Assembly: GCA_035362835.1 (NCBI GenBank)
Contig: DAOSDY010000002.1
Location: 441,692-505,691 of the forward strand
DNA length: 64,000 bases
From: Melioribacteraceae bacterium
GTDB taxonomy: Bacteria > Bacteroidota > Ignavibacteria > Ignavibacteriales > Melioribacteraceae
Direction: 5' to 3'
Notes under the pieces: model-generated
Databases searched by the model: none
The model's input: the letters and a program-made list of their open reading frames with translations, nothing else
What the model was told of the DNA's origin: nothing
Program-made: the position numbers and the translations under genes
Shown: piece after piece, positions 24,203 to 33,146 of the stretch
Layout: the number at the start of each line of letters is the position of its first letter
How positions within the stretch are numbered: position 1 is the first letter of the stretch

Positions 24203-26317
24203 TTAAAAGTCGGGAGTAATTCCCATATTAAAAAACATAAATGCCATCAGGTCGGCCGATAGCTCAATCGACTTTGAAGTACTTGTCCCAGCACCATGGC
24301 CCACTTTTGTTTCAATGCGAATTAGAGTAGGATTAATTCCTTTATTATTCTCCTGCAATGTTGCTGTGTACTTAAATGAATGAGCAGGCACAACTCTGTC
24401 ATCGTGATCAGCTGTTGTTACTAATGTTGCAGGATAATTCTTGTCGGGTTTAATATTATGGAGAGGGGAGTAATCATAGAGGAATTTGAAGTGATCGGGA
24501 TTGTCGCTTGTTCCATACTCCGGCACCCAGGCCCATCCGATTGTGAATTTGTGAAATCTTAGCATATCCATAACTCCTACCTGCGGAAATGCTACTTTGA
24601 AAAGATCCGGACGCTGGTTAATAACCGCACCTACAAGCAGTCCGCCGTTGGAACCTCCCTGAATGGCCAGTCTTTCTGGCGACGTATATTTATTTTTTAT
24701 CAGCCATTCGGCCGCGGCAATAAAATCATCAAATACATTCTGTTTCTTCTCGAGCATTCCCGCTTTATGCCATTCTTCGCCGTATTCATTACCGCCTCTT
24801 AAGCATGCCATTGCATAGACAGCTCCGTTTTCCAGAAGGGGAATCCGGGCAACGGAAAATCCCGGCTGCATTGAAATATTAAATCCTCCGTATGCATATA
24901 GTAAAGTCGGATTGCTTCCGTCAAGTTTCAGTCCTTTTTTATGTACTATGAAGAGGGGCACCTTCGTACCGTCCTTACTTACGTAAAATATCTGTTTTGT
25001 CTCGTAATCGTTCATCTCAAATTTAACATCTGATTTCCTGAATAATTCCGATTGATTGTTTGTTACATCGTACTTGTAAATAGTTGGAGGATATGTGAAT
25101 GAAGTAAATGTGTAGAATGTTTCTGTGTCCTCTTTGTCTCCGCCGAAACCGCCGACAGATCCTACAGTCGGCAGTTCTACGTCGTATAAATATTTTCCTG
25201 AGGTATCGAAAACAGAGACTTTGCTGTTGGCATCCTTGAGATACGCAATTATAATTTTACCGCCGATTACTGAGATACTCTGCATTACATCTTTACTTTC
25301 CGGAATCAGAGTTACCCATTTCTCATTCGACGGATTTTCAGGATCGACAAGGACTATCTTTCTGTTTGGTGCATTAAGATCGGTTTGAACAAGAAACTTA
25401 TCATTGATATTATCGATAACATAATATTCCGCATCAAACTTATCGAAGAGCCATTTTATCTCCCCGTTATTCACAAGGTCTTTATACATTATTCCGTTAT
25501 AGCTGGAAGAGCCCTGCATGACGCTTATAATTAGAAATCTCTCATCGTCTGTTACAGAAGATCCAAAGAGTCGTTTCGGATTTTGATTATCCTCAAGTAT
25601 AAGGAGATCTTCCGATTGTGGGGTTCCAAGTTTATGATAATAGAGTTTTTGAAACTCATTCGCTTGTTTCAGTTCGTCGCCGGCTTTAGGTTCATCATAG
25701 CGGCTGTAGAAAAATCCGTCTTCGTACCATGAGGTACCGCTGAACTTTGACCATTTGATATGGTCGTTCAGCACTTTTTTTGAATCCACATCCATCACAA
25801 ATATTTCCCGCCAGTCGGATCCTCCCTTGGAAATCATATAAGATGCAAATTTGTAATCATTTGAAAAACTGAGTCCAGCAAGGCTCACCGAACCATCACT
25901 GGAAAATTTATTCGGATCGAGAAATAATTCCGGCGTACCGCTTAATCCTTTCTGGATGTAAAATACACTCTGCTCCTGCAGTCCGTCGTTCTTGGAAAAA
26001 ATATACTTATCGCCAATTTTATATGGTGCGGAGTACTTTTCATAATTCCACAAATCTGTAAGTCTATCCTTTATTCTATCTCTGTATGGAATTTTATCAA
26101 GGTAATCGAAAGTAATTTTGTTCTGCTCCTCAATCCATTTCTTAGTTTCCGGGGAATTGTCGTCTTCAAGCCACCGGTAAGGGTCCGCTACAATTGTTCC
26201 GTGATAATTATCCTTGTGATCTACCTTCCTTGTATCAGGATATTTGATTGTTTGTGCTGAAATAGTAAACGAGATAAGAAAAAGCAAAATAGAATATTTC
26301 AAAAGTCTGTTCATCAA
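24203..26317 (-). CDS. Prolyl oligopeptidase (S9A), secreted
   Basis: 704 aa. A signal peptide (about 1-21, ending SAQ) is followed by an N-terminal beta-propeller (YRWLEDDNSPE at 47-57; blades to about 430) and an alpha/beta-hydrolase domain with S556 (GGSNGG), the acid at D639/D640 (TADHDDRVVP) and H674 (VGHGAG). All triad residues are present and the length is normal. It cleaves after proline in short peptides, probably in the periplasm. Confidence 0.95.
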   Translation of the reverse strand: MMNRLLKYSILLFLISFTISAQTIKYPDTRKVDHKDNYHGTIVADPYRWLEDDNSPETKKWIEEQNKITFDYLDKIPYRDRIKDRLTDLWNYEKYSAPYKIGDKYIFSKNDGLQEQSVFYIQKGLSGTPELFLDPNKFSSDGSVSLAGLSFSNDYKFASYMISKGGSDWREIFVMDVDSKKVLNDHIKWSKFSGTSWYEDGFFYSRYDEPKAGDELKQANEFQKLYYHKLGTPQSEDLLILEDNQNPKRLFGSSVTDDERFLIISVMQGSSSYNGIMYKDLVNNGEIKWLFDKFDAEYYVIDNINDKFLVQTDLNAPNRKIVLVDPENPSNEKWVTLIPESKDVMQSISVIGGKIIIAYLKDANSKVSVFDTSGKYLYDVELPTVGSVGGFGGDKEDTETFYTFTSFTYPPTIYKYDVTNNQSELFRKSDVKFEMNDYETKQIFYVSKDGTKVPLFIVHKKGLKLDGSNPTLLYAYGGFNISMQPGFSVARIPLLENGAVYAMACLRGGNEYGEEWHKAGMLEKKQNVFDDFIAAAEWLIKNKYTSPERLAIQGGSNGGLLVGAVINQRPDLFKVAFPQVGVMDMLRFHKFTIGWAWVPEYGTSDNPDHFKFLYDYSPLHNIKPDKNYPATLVTTADHDDRVVPAHSFKYTATLQENNKGINPTLIRIETKVGHGAGTSTSKSIELSADLMAFMFFNMGITPDF

Positions 26318-26424
26318 TTCACCTTTCTTTATTTTATTGGATAAATTTCATATGCTTGTTTGTAAAATAGAACAGTTTAATAAATAATTCAAAACAGAAT
26401 ATTCGGGATAATGGTTAAAAAAAA

Positions 26425-27465
26425 ATGGAACTGAATGAATTACCTCACAAGAGAAAAAACATTTTAACCGGCGAGTGGACTCTTGTCTCGCCGCATCGCT
26501 CAAGAAGGCCGTGGCAGGGCAAGATTGAAACAGTTCAAAAGAAGAATGATGTGATATATGATCCCTCCTGTTATTTATGTCCCGGAAATTCCCGGGCGGG
26601 TGGTCATATTAATCCGGTATATGATTCTACATTTGTATTTGAAAACGACTTCAGCGCACTGCTTATCGATTCAGGTGAAAAAGAAGTAAATGAATTCGAT
26701 CTTCTGGTTGCTAGTTCTGAACCCGGTATCTGTCGTGTCATCTGCTTTTCCCCGAATCATAACCTTTCTCTTGCCGAAATGAATAAAGCGTCGATTCTTA
26801 AAGTAGTGGATGTATGGATAAATGAATTCAAAGAACTCGGCAGTCACGATAAAATAAATTATGTTACTATTTTCGAAAACAAGGGTGAACTTATGGGATG
26901 CAGCAATCCACACCCGCACGGACAAATATGGGCCGAATATTCAATGCCTAATGAACCTAATAAAGAGTCTCTTCAGCAAAAAAAATATCTGGATGAAAAA
27001 AAATATTGTCTCCTCTGCGATTACCTAATTCACGAAAAGAAAAAAGGGGAGAGAATAGTTTATGAAAACGCGGGTTTTGTTGTTATGGTGCCTTTCTGGG
27101 CCGTATGGCCATTTGAGACGATTGTAATTCCAAAGAAACACAATCAGAATTTTCTTGATCTGGACCTGAAAGAGAAAGAATTTCTTGCAGACGCACTTAA
27201 AGTAATAACTGTGAAATACGATAATATTTTTCAGAATTCTTTTCCATATTCGATGGGATTCCACCAGGCACCGACGGATGGAAAGGATTATAAAGAATGG
27301 CACTGGCATATTCACTTTTATCCGCCTCTATTAAGGTCGGCAGAAATTAAAAAGTTTATGGTCGGATATGAAATGCTGGCTCAGCCGCAGCGGGATTTAA
27401 CTCCCGAAAAAGGGGCTGAAATGCTCAAAAATCTGTCCGATTCCCATTATTCGGAAAGAGGTTGA
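26425..27465 (+). CDS. galT: Galactose-1-phosphate uridylyltransferase
   Basis: 346 aa, Leloir pathway: exchanges UMP between UDP-glucose and galactose-1-phosphate. The active-site motif SNPHPHGQIW (near 160) holds the nucleophilic His; CYLCPGN and the C-terminal WHWHIHFYPP supply metal and structural ligands. The length matches the bacterial type. The start codon follows an A-rich tract and has only a weak ribosome binding site. No other gal gene is adjacent. Confidence 0.95.
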   Translation: MELNELPHKRKNILTGEWTLVSPHRSRRPWQGKIETVQKKNDVIYDPSCYLCPGNSRAGGHINPVYDSTFVFENDFSALLIDSGEKEVNEFDLLVASSEPGICRVICFSPNHNLSLAEMNKASILKVVDVWINEFKELGSHDKINYVTIFENKGELMGCSNPHPHGQIWAEYSMPNEPNKESLQQKKYLDEKKYCLLCDYLIHEKKKGERIVYENAGFVVMVPFWAVWPFETIVIPKKHNQNFLDLDLKEKEFLADALKVITVKYDNIFQNSFPYSMGFHQAPTDGKDYKEWHWHIHFYPPLLRSAEIKKFMVGYEMLAQPQRDLTPEKGAEMLKNLSDSHYSERG

Positions 27466-27659
27466 TTAAACCGGAAAAGTGAATCTTTTATTCCCTCTAT
27501 TCATCCCCATTTTGTTTGTTTAAGAAGTCAATACTGTCTATTTTTCACATGTAAATTTTAGGACTTGGATTGTAAACGAGCCATAGGTTAACACAAGGGA
27601 AGTTAATCTGATTGGTTCTCCAGGTTGATTATAAAACATAATTCAGTCCGAGGTTATCA

Positions 27660-28946
27660 ATGGCAAGTAAAGAATTTAATCCCTTTGAAATGGCACAAGC
27701 ACAATTTGACAAAGTTGCCGAGATATTAAATCTTGATGAAGCAACACGTCAGCTTCTCCGCAATCCGTTAAGAGAATATCATTTCAGTATTCCTGTAAAA
27801 ATGGATGACGGAACATCAAAAGTATTTAGAGGATTCAGAGTTCAGCATAATGATGCACGCGGTCCTGCAAAAGGCGGCATCAGATTTCATCCCCATGAAA
27901 CTGTCGATACAGTTAGAGCTTTAGCAATGTGGATGACGTGGAAATGTGCAGTTGTAAATATACCGTTAGGCGGTGGTAAGGGCGGAGTAATTTGCGACCC
28001 TCACCATTTAAGTATGCAGGAACAGGAGCACATCTGCCGCGGATTCGTAAGACAGATGGCAAAGAATGTAGGGCCGATTAATGACGTTCCGGCACCGGAT
28101 GTTATGACAAATGCTCAGCATATGTTATGGATGTTAGATGAATTTGAAGCTATCCATGGTGCAAAATATCCCGGTTTTATTACAGGTAAACCGGTTGGTA
28201 TGGGCGGTTCTCTCGGAAGAACTGAAGCAACAGGTTACGGAGTAATTTATACGGTACGCGAAGCTCTCAAAGAATTAGGTATTAGACCGGAAGATACTGC
28301 TGCAGCAGTTCAGGGATTCGGTAATGTTGCTCAGTATGCTATCGAACTTTATCAGAAACTTGGTGGAAAAGTAATCTGCGTTTCCAGTTGGGATCAAGCT
28401 GACCAATGTTCTTACACATTCAGAAGGAAATCCGGAATTAATCTTCAGGAACTCTTAAAAATTACAGATAAGTTCGGCGGTATTGATAAAGTTAAAGCGA
28501 AAGAATTAGGTTATGAGGTTCTGGACGGCGATGCGTGGATTGAACAGGAAGTAGATATACTTCTCCCGTGCGCGCTCGAAAATCAGGTAAGAGGCGATAA
28601 TGCTGTTAAGATCTCTAAAAAAGTGAAAATTATGGCTGAAGGTGCAAACGGCCCAACCACACCTGAAGCTGATAAGATTATACAGGAAAAGGGAATTTTT
28701 GTTATTCCTGATTTCCTTGCAAATGCCGGTGGTGTTACATGCAGTTATTTTGAACAGGTTCAGTGTAATATGAATTATTATTGGGAAAAGGATGAAGTCC
28801 TCGGTAAACTCGATACTAAAATGACGGCTGCTTATCTCGCAGTTAGCGAACTGGCAAGGAAAAGAAAACTCTACATGAGAGATGCTGCTTATGTTATTTC
28901 CATCAGCCGTGTTGCTCAGGCATGTAAAGACAGAGGCTGGGTTTAA
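27660..28946 (+). CDS. gdhA: Glutamate dehydrogenase (Glu/Leu/Phe/Val dehydrogenase family)
   Basis: 428 aa. KGGIRFHP, PLGGGKGGV (active-site Lys near 105), VPAPDVMTN (catalytic Asp) and the Rossmann motif VQGFGNVAQYA identify the family; the length and AEGANGPTTPEAD fit glutamate dehydrogenase of the small hexameric NAD type. GAGG lies before the ATG. A strong terminator follows, so it is a single-gene unit linking glutamate and 2-oxoglutarate. Confidence 0.92.
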   Translation: MASKEFNPFEMAQAQFDKVAEILNLDEATRQLLRNPLREYHFSIPVKMDDGTSKVFRGFRVQHNDARGPAKGGIRFHPHETVDTVRALAMWMTWKCAVVNIPLGGGKGGVICDPHHLSMQEQEHICRGFVRQMAKNVGPINDVPAPDVMTNAQHMLWMLDEFEAIHGAKYPGFITGKPVGMGGSLGRTEATGYGVIYTVREALKELGIRPEDTAAAVQGFGNVAQYAIELYQKLGGKVICVSSWDQADQCSYTFRRKSGINLQELLKITDKFGGIDKVKAKELGYEVLDGDAWIEQEVDILLPCALENQVRGDNAVKISKKVKIMAEGANGPTTPEADKIIQEKGIFVIPDFLANAGGVTCSYFEQVQCNMNYYWEKDEVLGKLDTKMTAAYLAVSELARKRKLYMRDAAYVISISRVAQACKDRGWV

Positions 28947-28980
28947 TAGACCGATCCTCTAAACCTTTCGTATTTAATAT

Positions 28981-29013
28981 CCGGGAATTGAGAAAACAGT
29001 TCCCGGTTTTTTT
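28981..29013 (+). terminator. Intrinsic terminator of gdhA
   Basis: CCGGGAA / TTCCCGG stem with a 12-base loop, followed by T7. Confidence 0.88.
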
Positions 29014-29119
29014 AAAATCCGGTTACTAAGTATTATCCTTTCACACCTTCAGCAATATTAAATTCTACTTTTTAAACAAACAGTTTTAGACCGTGTTATT
29101 TTTTACCTAAAATAATTTG

Positions 29120-29127
29120 TAAGTTTG
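29120..29127 (+). promoter_or_regulatory. Putative -7 box TAAGTTTG
   Basis: Matches TAnnTTTG, upstream of the 1059-aa gene; a TTA rather than TTG lies near -33. It would give a leader of roughly 100 bases. Confidence 0.4.
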
Positions 29128-29234
29128 CAGCAAATCTCTGTCCATTGATAAACAATAATCCGGTTTGAAAGAATCATATTATATTTTACTTTTCAAATAA
29201 CTAGTATCTGTAAACGGAATCGGAGCATTCAATT

Positions 29235-32200
29235 ATGACCAGATCAAAAAAACAGAACATAGATTCGGTATTTGAATTAAAGGAACGGGCAAAGGAATTA
29301 AATTGCCTCTATACCGTTGAAAGCAGTCTCAACCGTTCGGATATTTCTCTTCATGAAGCTTTCGACACCGTTATTAATGCGATTCCGCCTGCATTTCAAT
29401 TTCCCGAACTCTGCAGAGCAAAATTAACTTATGGCGATATTGTTTATCAAACAGGTGATTTCGAAGAAACAAAATGGGTCCTTTCCTCTGACATAATTGT
29501 ACAGGAACAGAAAGTTGGTACTCTTTCGGTCTTTTATATAAAGGAGATTCATAAACCAAAAAACGGTCTTTTTCTGAAAGAAGAAAAACGTCTGCTCGAT
29601 ACAGTTGCCGAGAGACTGGGCCATTTTATCCTTCATCAAAAACTGAAAGTAGTTTTTAAAGAATATAAAACCATTAAGGAACGGATACACGGAACCTCAA
29701 AACCGGAATGGCGTGTGGTTCTTGATATGATCCGTAAAACAGATCCTAATCTTTTCATCAGCCTCATGAGAAAGATGCTTCATCTACTCTGCTGGAAGGG
29801 TGTTGAAGAAGCGGAAATGCTTATGAAGCATACAAGTATTGCCAGACGTGTTGGCGAAGAAGATTCTGCTTATGATGAAAACAGACCGCTTAAAGTAAAA
29901 AAGATTGTTGATTATGATCAGTATGTTGAAACAATTCAACGATTGGCAGATGAAAATCTCCCTGATGATGTTATCCTTAGCAGAATCCAGAAATGGATTC
30001 AGGAGGATAAATCGAGTTCCCTTGTTAAAGTTGTTGAGAGTCAGGATACATCCCTTACAGAAATTGCAGATGCCATTAGAAAGTATTACCACATGGCACC
30101 GGAAAAATTTGAATTACCCCCCTCAACTGTAAAAGGACTGCGTGTTTCTCTGCTGAGAAGGTTCTTTACAGATCAATTAGATTATATAAGCATTGCAAAA
30201 GAGTATGTAAAGCTGACGGATTTTTACCGGCTTATTGATAAAATGATTTTCCCTCCGGGTAGTCATGGAAAACTCGGCGGAAAAAGTGCCGGAATTTTTC
30301 TCGCATATCATATACTTCAACAGGAAGCAGGAAATAATGAATTGCTGCGTGACGTGAGAACTCCAAAAACCTGGTTCATTACATCCGATGCAGTTCTCTA
30401 TTTTATGCAGTATAACAACCTGGAAGAGGTTTTTGAACAGAAGTACAAGGAAGTTGATGAGATCAGAATTGAATATCCGCACATTGTTCATTTATTTAAA
30501 AACTCGGAATTTCCTCCCGATATATTGAAAGGGTTGTCGGTTGCGCTTGACGATCTCGGTGATAATCCGCTTGTAGTAAGAAGTTCAAGTTTGCTCGAAG
30601 ATCAGATGGGCGCTGCTTTCTCAGGAAAATACAAAAGCCTCTTTCTTGCAAATCAGGGAACAAAACCCCAGAGACTTTCAGCATTAATGGATGCTATCGC
30701 AGAAGTTTATGCTTCTACTTTCAGTCCCGATCCTATCGAATACCGTTCCGAAAGGGGATTACTCGACTTTCACGAAGAAATGGGAGTTATGATTCAGGAA
30801 GTGGTAGGTGAAAAAGTCGGTGATTACTTTCTCCCCGCGTTTGCCGGAGTTGCATTCAGCAATAATGAATTCAGATGGTCTCCAAGAATCAAGCGTGAAG
30901 ATGGGTTGGTTAGAATTGTCGCGGGCATCGGAACGAGAGCTGTTGACAGGCTCAGCGATGATTACCCTGTACTCGTGTCACCCGGTCAGCCGAAATTAAA
31001 AATAAATATTTCGCCGGATGAAATGTTCCGGTATTCACCGAAGAAGATTGATGTTATTAATCTTAAGACAAACGACTTTGAAACGATTTCAATTCATAAG
31101 CTGCTTAAACATTGCGGGCATAAGTATCCGTCTTTCGACAAAGTATTCTCAGTTATTCAGGGTAATATGATCCGCCAGCCAATGACATATCAGATAGAAG
31201 ATTCCAAAGCAGAGTACCTTGTTTCTTTCGACGGACTGGTTACAAAAACAGATTTCTTAAAGAAAGTTGACGCAATTCTAAAAGTCCTCCAGGAAAAAAT
31301 GAAAACTCCTGTTGACATTGAATTCGCCAGCAGCGGAAATGATTTCTACCTGCTGCAGTGCCGGCCTCAGAGTTTTCACGGGGAAACCACTTCAGACCCG
31401 ATTCCCAGGGATGTGCAAACCGATCGAGTCGTTTTTACTGCGAACCGGCATATATCGAACGGTAAAGTCCCTGAAATATCACACATTGTTTATGTAGATC
31501 CCCAAAAATATACTGAGCTTACGGACAGGAATAAGATGCTCCAGGTTGGTCGTGCTATAGGGAAATTGAATAAACTTCTTCCAAAGAGAAAATTTATTTT
31601 GATGGGTCCGGGCAGATGGGGAAGCCGGGGTGACATTAAACTTGGTGTTAGTGTAACCTATTCCGACATTAATAATACTGCTATGCTGATCGAAGTAGCG
31701 CGTAAAAAAGGGAATTATGTACCTGATTTATCTTTCGGTACTCACTTTTTCCAGGATCTTGTGGAGGCAAATATCAGGTATCTTCCGCTATACCCGGATG
31801 ATGATGGCATAATTTTTAATTCCGCATTTCTAAACAATTCAAAAAATATTTTCCCTGAACTGGTTAGTGAGTATAGTCATCTGGCTGATACGGTAAAAGT
31901 AATCGATATTCCTGAAATGACCGACGGCTATATTTTAAGGGTGCTTGTAAATGCAGAAATTGATGAAGCAATGGGAATTTTCATGCTTCCTTCTTCTGAA
32001 AAGTTATCTGATAGGGATATTAAAAGCAGTTTCGAGATTCATTCAAGCGACCATTGGCGGTGGCGTATGAAAATGGCCGAAAAAATTGCTTCCGAACTCG
32101 ACGGCGCCAGGTTCGGTGTGAGGGGATTATATGTTTTCGGAAGTACAAAGAATGCCGTCTCCGGACCGGAGAGTGACGTGGACCTGATTGTTCATATCGA

Positions 32201-32414
32201 TAAAAATAAATGCGATACAAATCTTTTGAGTGTCTGGTTTGAAGGGTGGAGTTTGTGTCTTAGTGAAATAAATTATCTGCGTACCGGTTATAAATCAAAC
32301 GGATTGCTGGATGTCCATTTCGTAACGGATGATCAGATAAAAAATAAAGACGGATTTGCATCGAAAATCGGTGCAGTAACGGACGCAGCCAGATCCCTTA
32401 AATTAAAGAGCTGA
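29235..32414 (+). CDS. GAF / PPDK-type ATP-grasp / nucleotidyltransferase fusion
   Basis: 1059 aa. Residues ~10-140 look like the GAF-type sensor seen in front of signalling kinases (AKELNCLYTVESSLNR, SSDIIVQEQKVGTLSVFYI). From ~343, KLGGKSAGIFLA and later VRSSSLLEDQMGAAFSGKY and DFYLLQCRPQS form the ATP-binding domain of PEP synthase / pyruvate phosphate dikinase. The swivelling His domain and PEP-binding domain are absent. After GPGRWGSRGD (~791) the C-terminus (~955-1000) has GLYVFGSTKNAV and SDVDLIV, a minimal nucleotidyltransferase with the GS...DxD pattern. The reaction is unknown; a signalling or phospho/nucleotidyl transfer role is inferred. Confidence 0.8.
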   Translation: MTRSKKQNIDSVFELKERAKELNCLYTVESSLNRSDISLHEAFDTVINAIPPAFQFPELCRAKLTYGDIVYQTGDFEETKWVLSSDIIVQEQKVGTLSVFYIKEIHKPKNGLFLKEEKRLLDTVAERLGHFILHQKLKVVFKEYKTIKERIHGTSKPEWRVVLDMIRKTDPNLFISLMRKMLHLLCWKGVEEAEMLMKHTSIARRVGEEDSAYDENRPLKVKKIVDYDQYVETIQRLADENLPDDVILSRIQKWIQEDKSSSLVKVVESQDTSLTEIADAIRKYYHMAPEKFELPPSTVKGLRVSLLRRFFTDQLDYISIAKEYVKLTDFYRLIDKMIFPPGSHGKLGGKSAGIFLAYHILQQEAGNNELLRDVRTPKTWFITSDAVLYFMQYNNLEEVFEQKYKEVDEIRIEYPHIVHLFKNSEFPPDILKGLSVALDDLGDNPLVVRSSSLLEDQMGAAFSGKYKSLFLANQGTKPQRLSALMDAIAEVYASTFSPDPIEYRSERGLLDFHEEMGVMIQEVVGEKVGDYFLPAFAGVAFSNNEFRWSPRIKREDGLVRIVAGIGTRAVDRLSDDYPVLVSPGQPKLKINISPDEMFRYSPKKIDVINLKTNDFETISIHKLLKHCGHKYPSFDKVFSVIQGNMIRQPMTYQIEDSKAEYLVSFDGLVTKTDFLKKVDAILKVLQEKMKTPVDIEFASSGNDFYLLQCRPQSFHGETTSDPIPRDVQTDRVVFTANRHISNGKVPEISHIVYVDPQKYTELTDRNKMLQVGRAIGKLNKLLPKRKFILMGPGRWGSRGDIKLGVSVTYSDINNTAMLIEVARKKGNYVPDLSFGTHFFQDLVEANIRYLPLYPDDDGIIFNSAFLNNSKNIFPELVSEYSHLADTVKVIDIPEMTDGYILRVLVNAEIDEAMGIFMLPSSEKLSDRDIKSSFEIHSSDHWRWRMKMAEKIASELDGARFGVRGLYVFGSTKNAVSGPESDVDLIVHIDKNKCDTNLLSVWFEGWSLCLSEINYLRTGYKSNGLLDVHFVTDDQIKNKDGFASKIGAVTDAARSLKLKS

Positions 32415-32507
32415 CATTCTTTAAGTAGTTAATTTAGTTTACTAAAAATTAATTATAGAAGGGTAATTGCCCAATTAGTATTTTAATTGTTAAATCTGGA
32501 AAAGAAC

Positions 32508-33095
32508 TTGATTGCATTGGTTGAATATATTGATAAAGAGCATGTATCGATCGAAAAAATATTATATGGATTGAATTGTGATTTTATTAAATCGGAAAAA
32601 GAAATTGATATACTCAGATCCGATAAAATAATTCTCTCGGCGAGCGGTGATATTTCTTCAATCGTAAAAAAGCTTCATAAGTCCAATCTTTTTACAATGC
32701 TCAGAATTTTAATAAAACCATTTCTGGGGATTGACCTCGGAATGCTTCTATTATGCAATGAAGTATTGGAATCAAACATCTCTTGTCTAAGTGTCTTATC
32801 AGGGTCAGCCCAGAAGTTCGATCAGGCTAAAGTCGACCGCTCCCACCAAGGTTTCAATAAAATTAATAATTTGAAAAAATCGATTTTATTTGAAGGCATA
32901 ACAAACCAATCAAGTTTTTACTTTTCACATTCACTTTATTTGCCTCTTTCAGATTATACAATTGCAGAATCTAAGTTTGAAATTGATTTTACTGCGGCAC
33001 TGAATAAGGTTAACTACTATGGGATTCAGTTTAAACCGGAAGAATCAGGTGATGCTGGTATCCAGGTAGTAAAAAACTTTTTGGAATTGTGTTGA
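32508..33095 (+). CDS. HisH-like pseudo-glutaminase (catalytic Cys and His lost)
   Basis: About 195 aa. Alignment by eye to HisH, the glutaminase subunit of IGP synthase, is good over the length: LIALVEYID, KPFLGIDLGM (HisH FLGICLGM), FYFSHSLYL, FTAALNKVNYYGIQFKPEESG and GIQVVKNFLE. The nucleophile Cys is Asp (codon 32733-32735) and the triad His is Lys (33033-33035); the Glu remains. The PGVG oxyanion loop is also gone. Start is TTG at 32508, matching the HisH N-terminus, or TTG at 32487. No HisF lies nearby. The frame is intact, so it is probably an expressed non-catalytic homologue. Confidence 0.7.
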   Translation: MIALVEYIDKEHVSIEKILYGLNCDFIKSEKEIDILRSDKIILSASGDISSIVKKLHKSNLFTMLRILIKPFLGIDLGMLLLCNEVLESNISCLSVLSGSAQKFDQAKVDRSHQGFNKINNLKKSILFEGITNQSSFYFSHSLYLPLSDYTIAESKFEIDFTAALNKVNYYGIQFKPEESGDAGIQVVKNFLELC

Positions 33096-33146
33096 TCCCT
33101 ACTGGCATCTCTACGAGGTCATGTTAGAAATTAACACAAACCTTAA

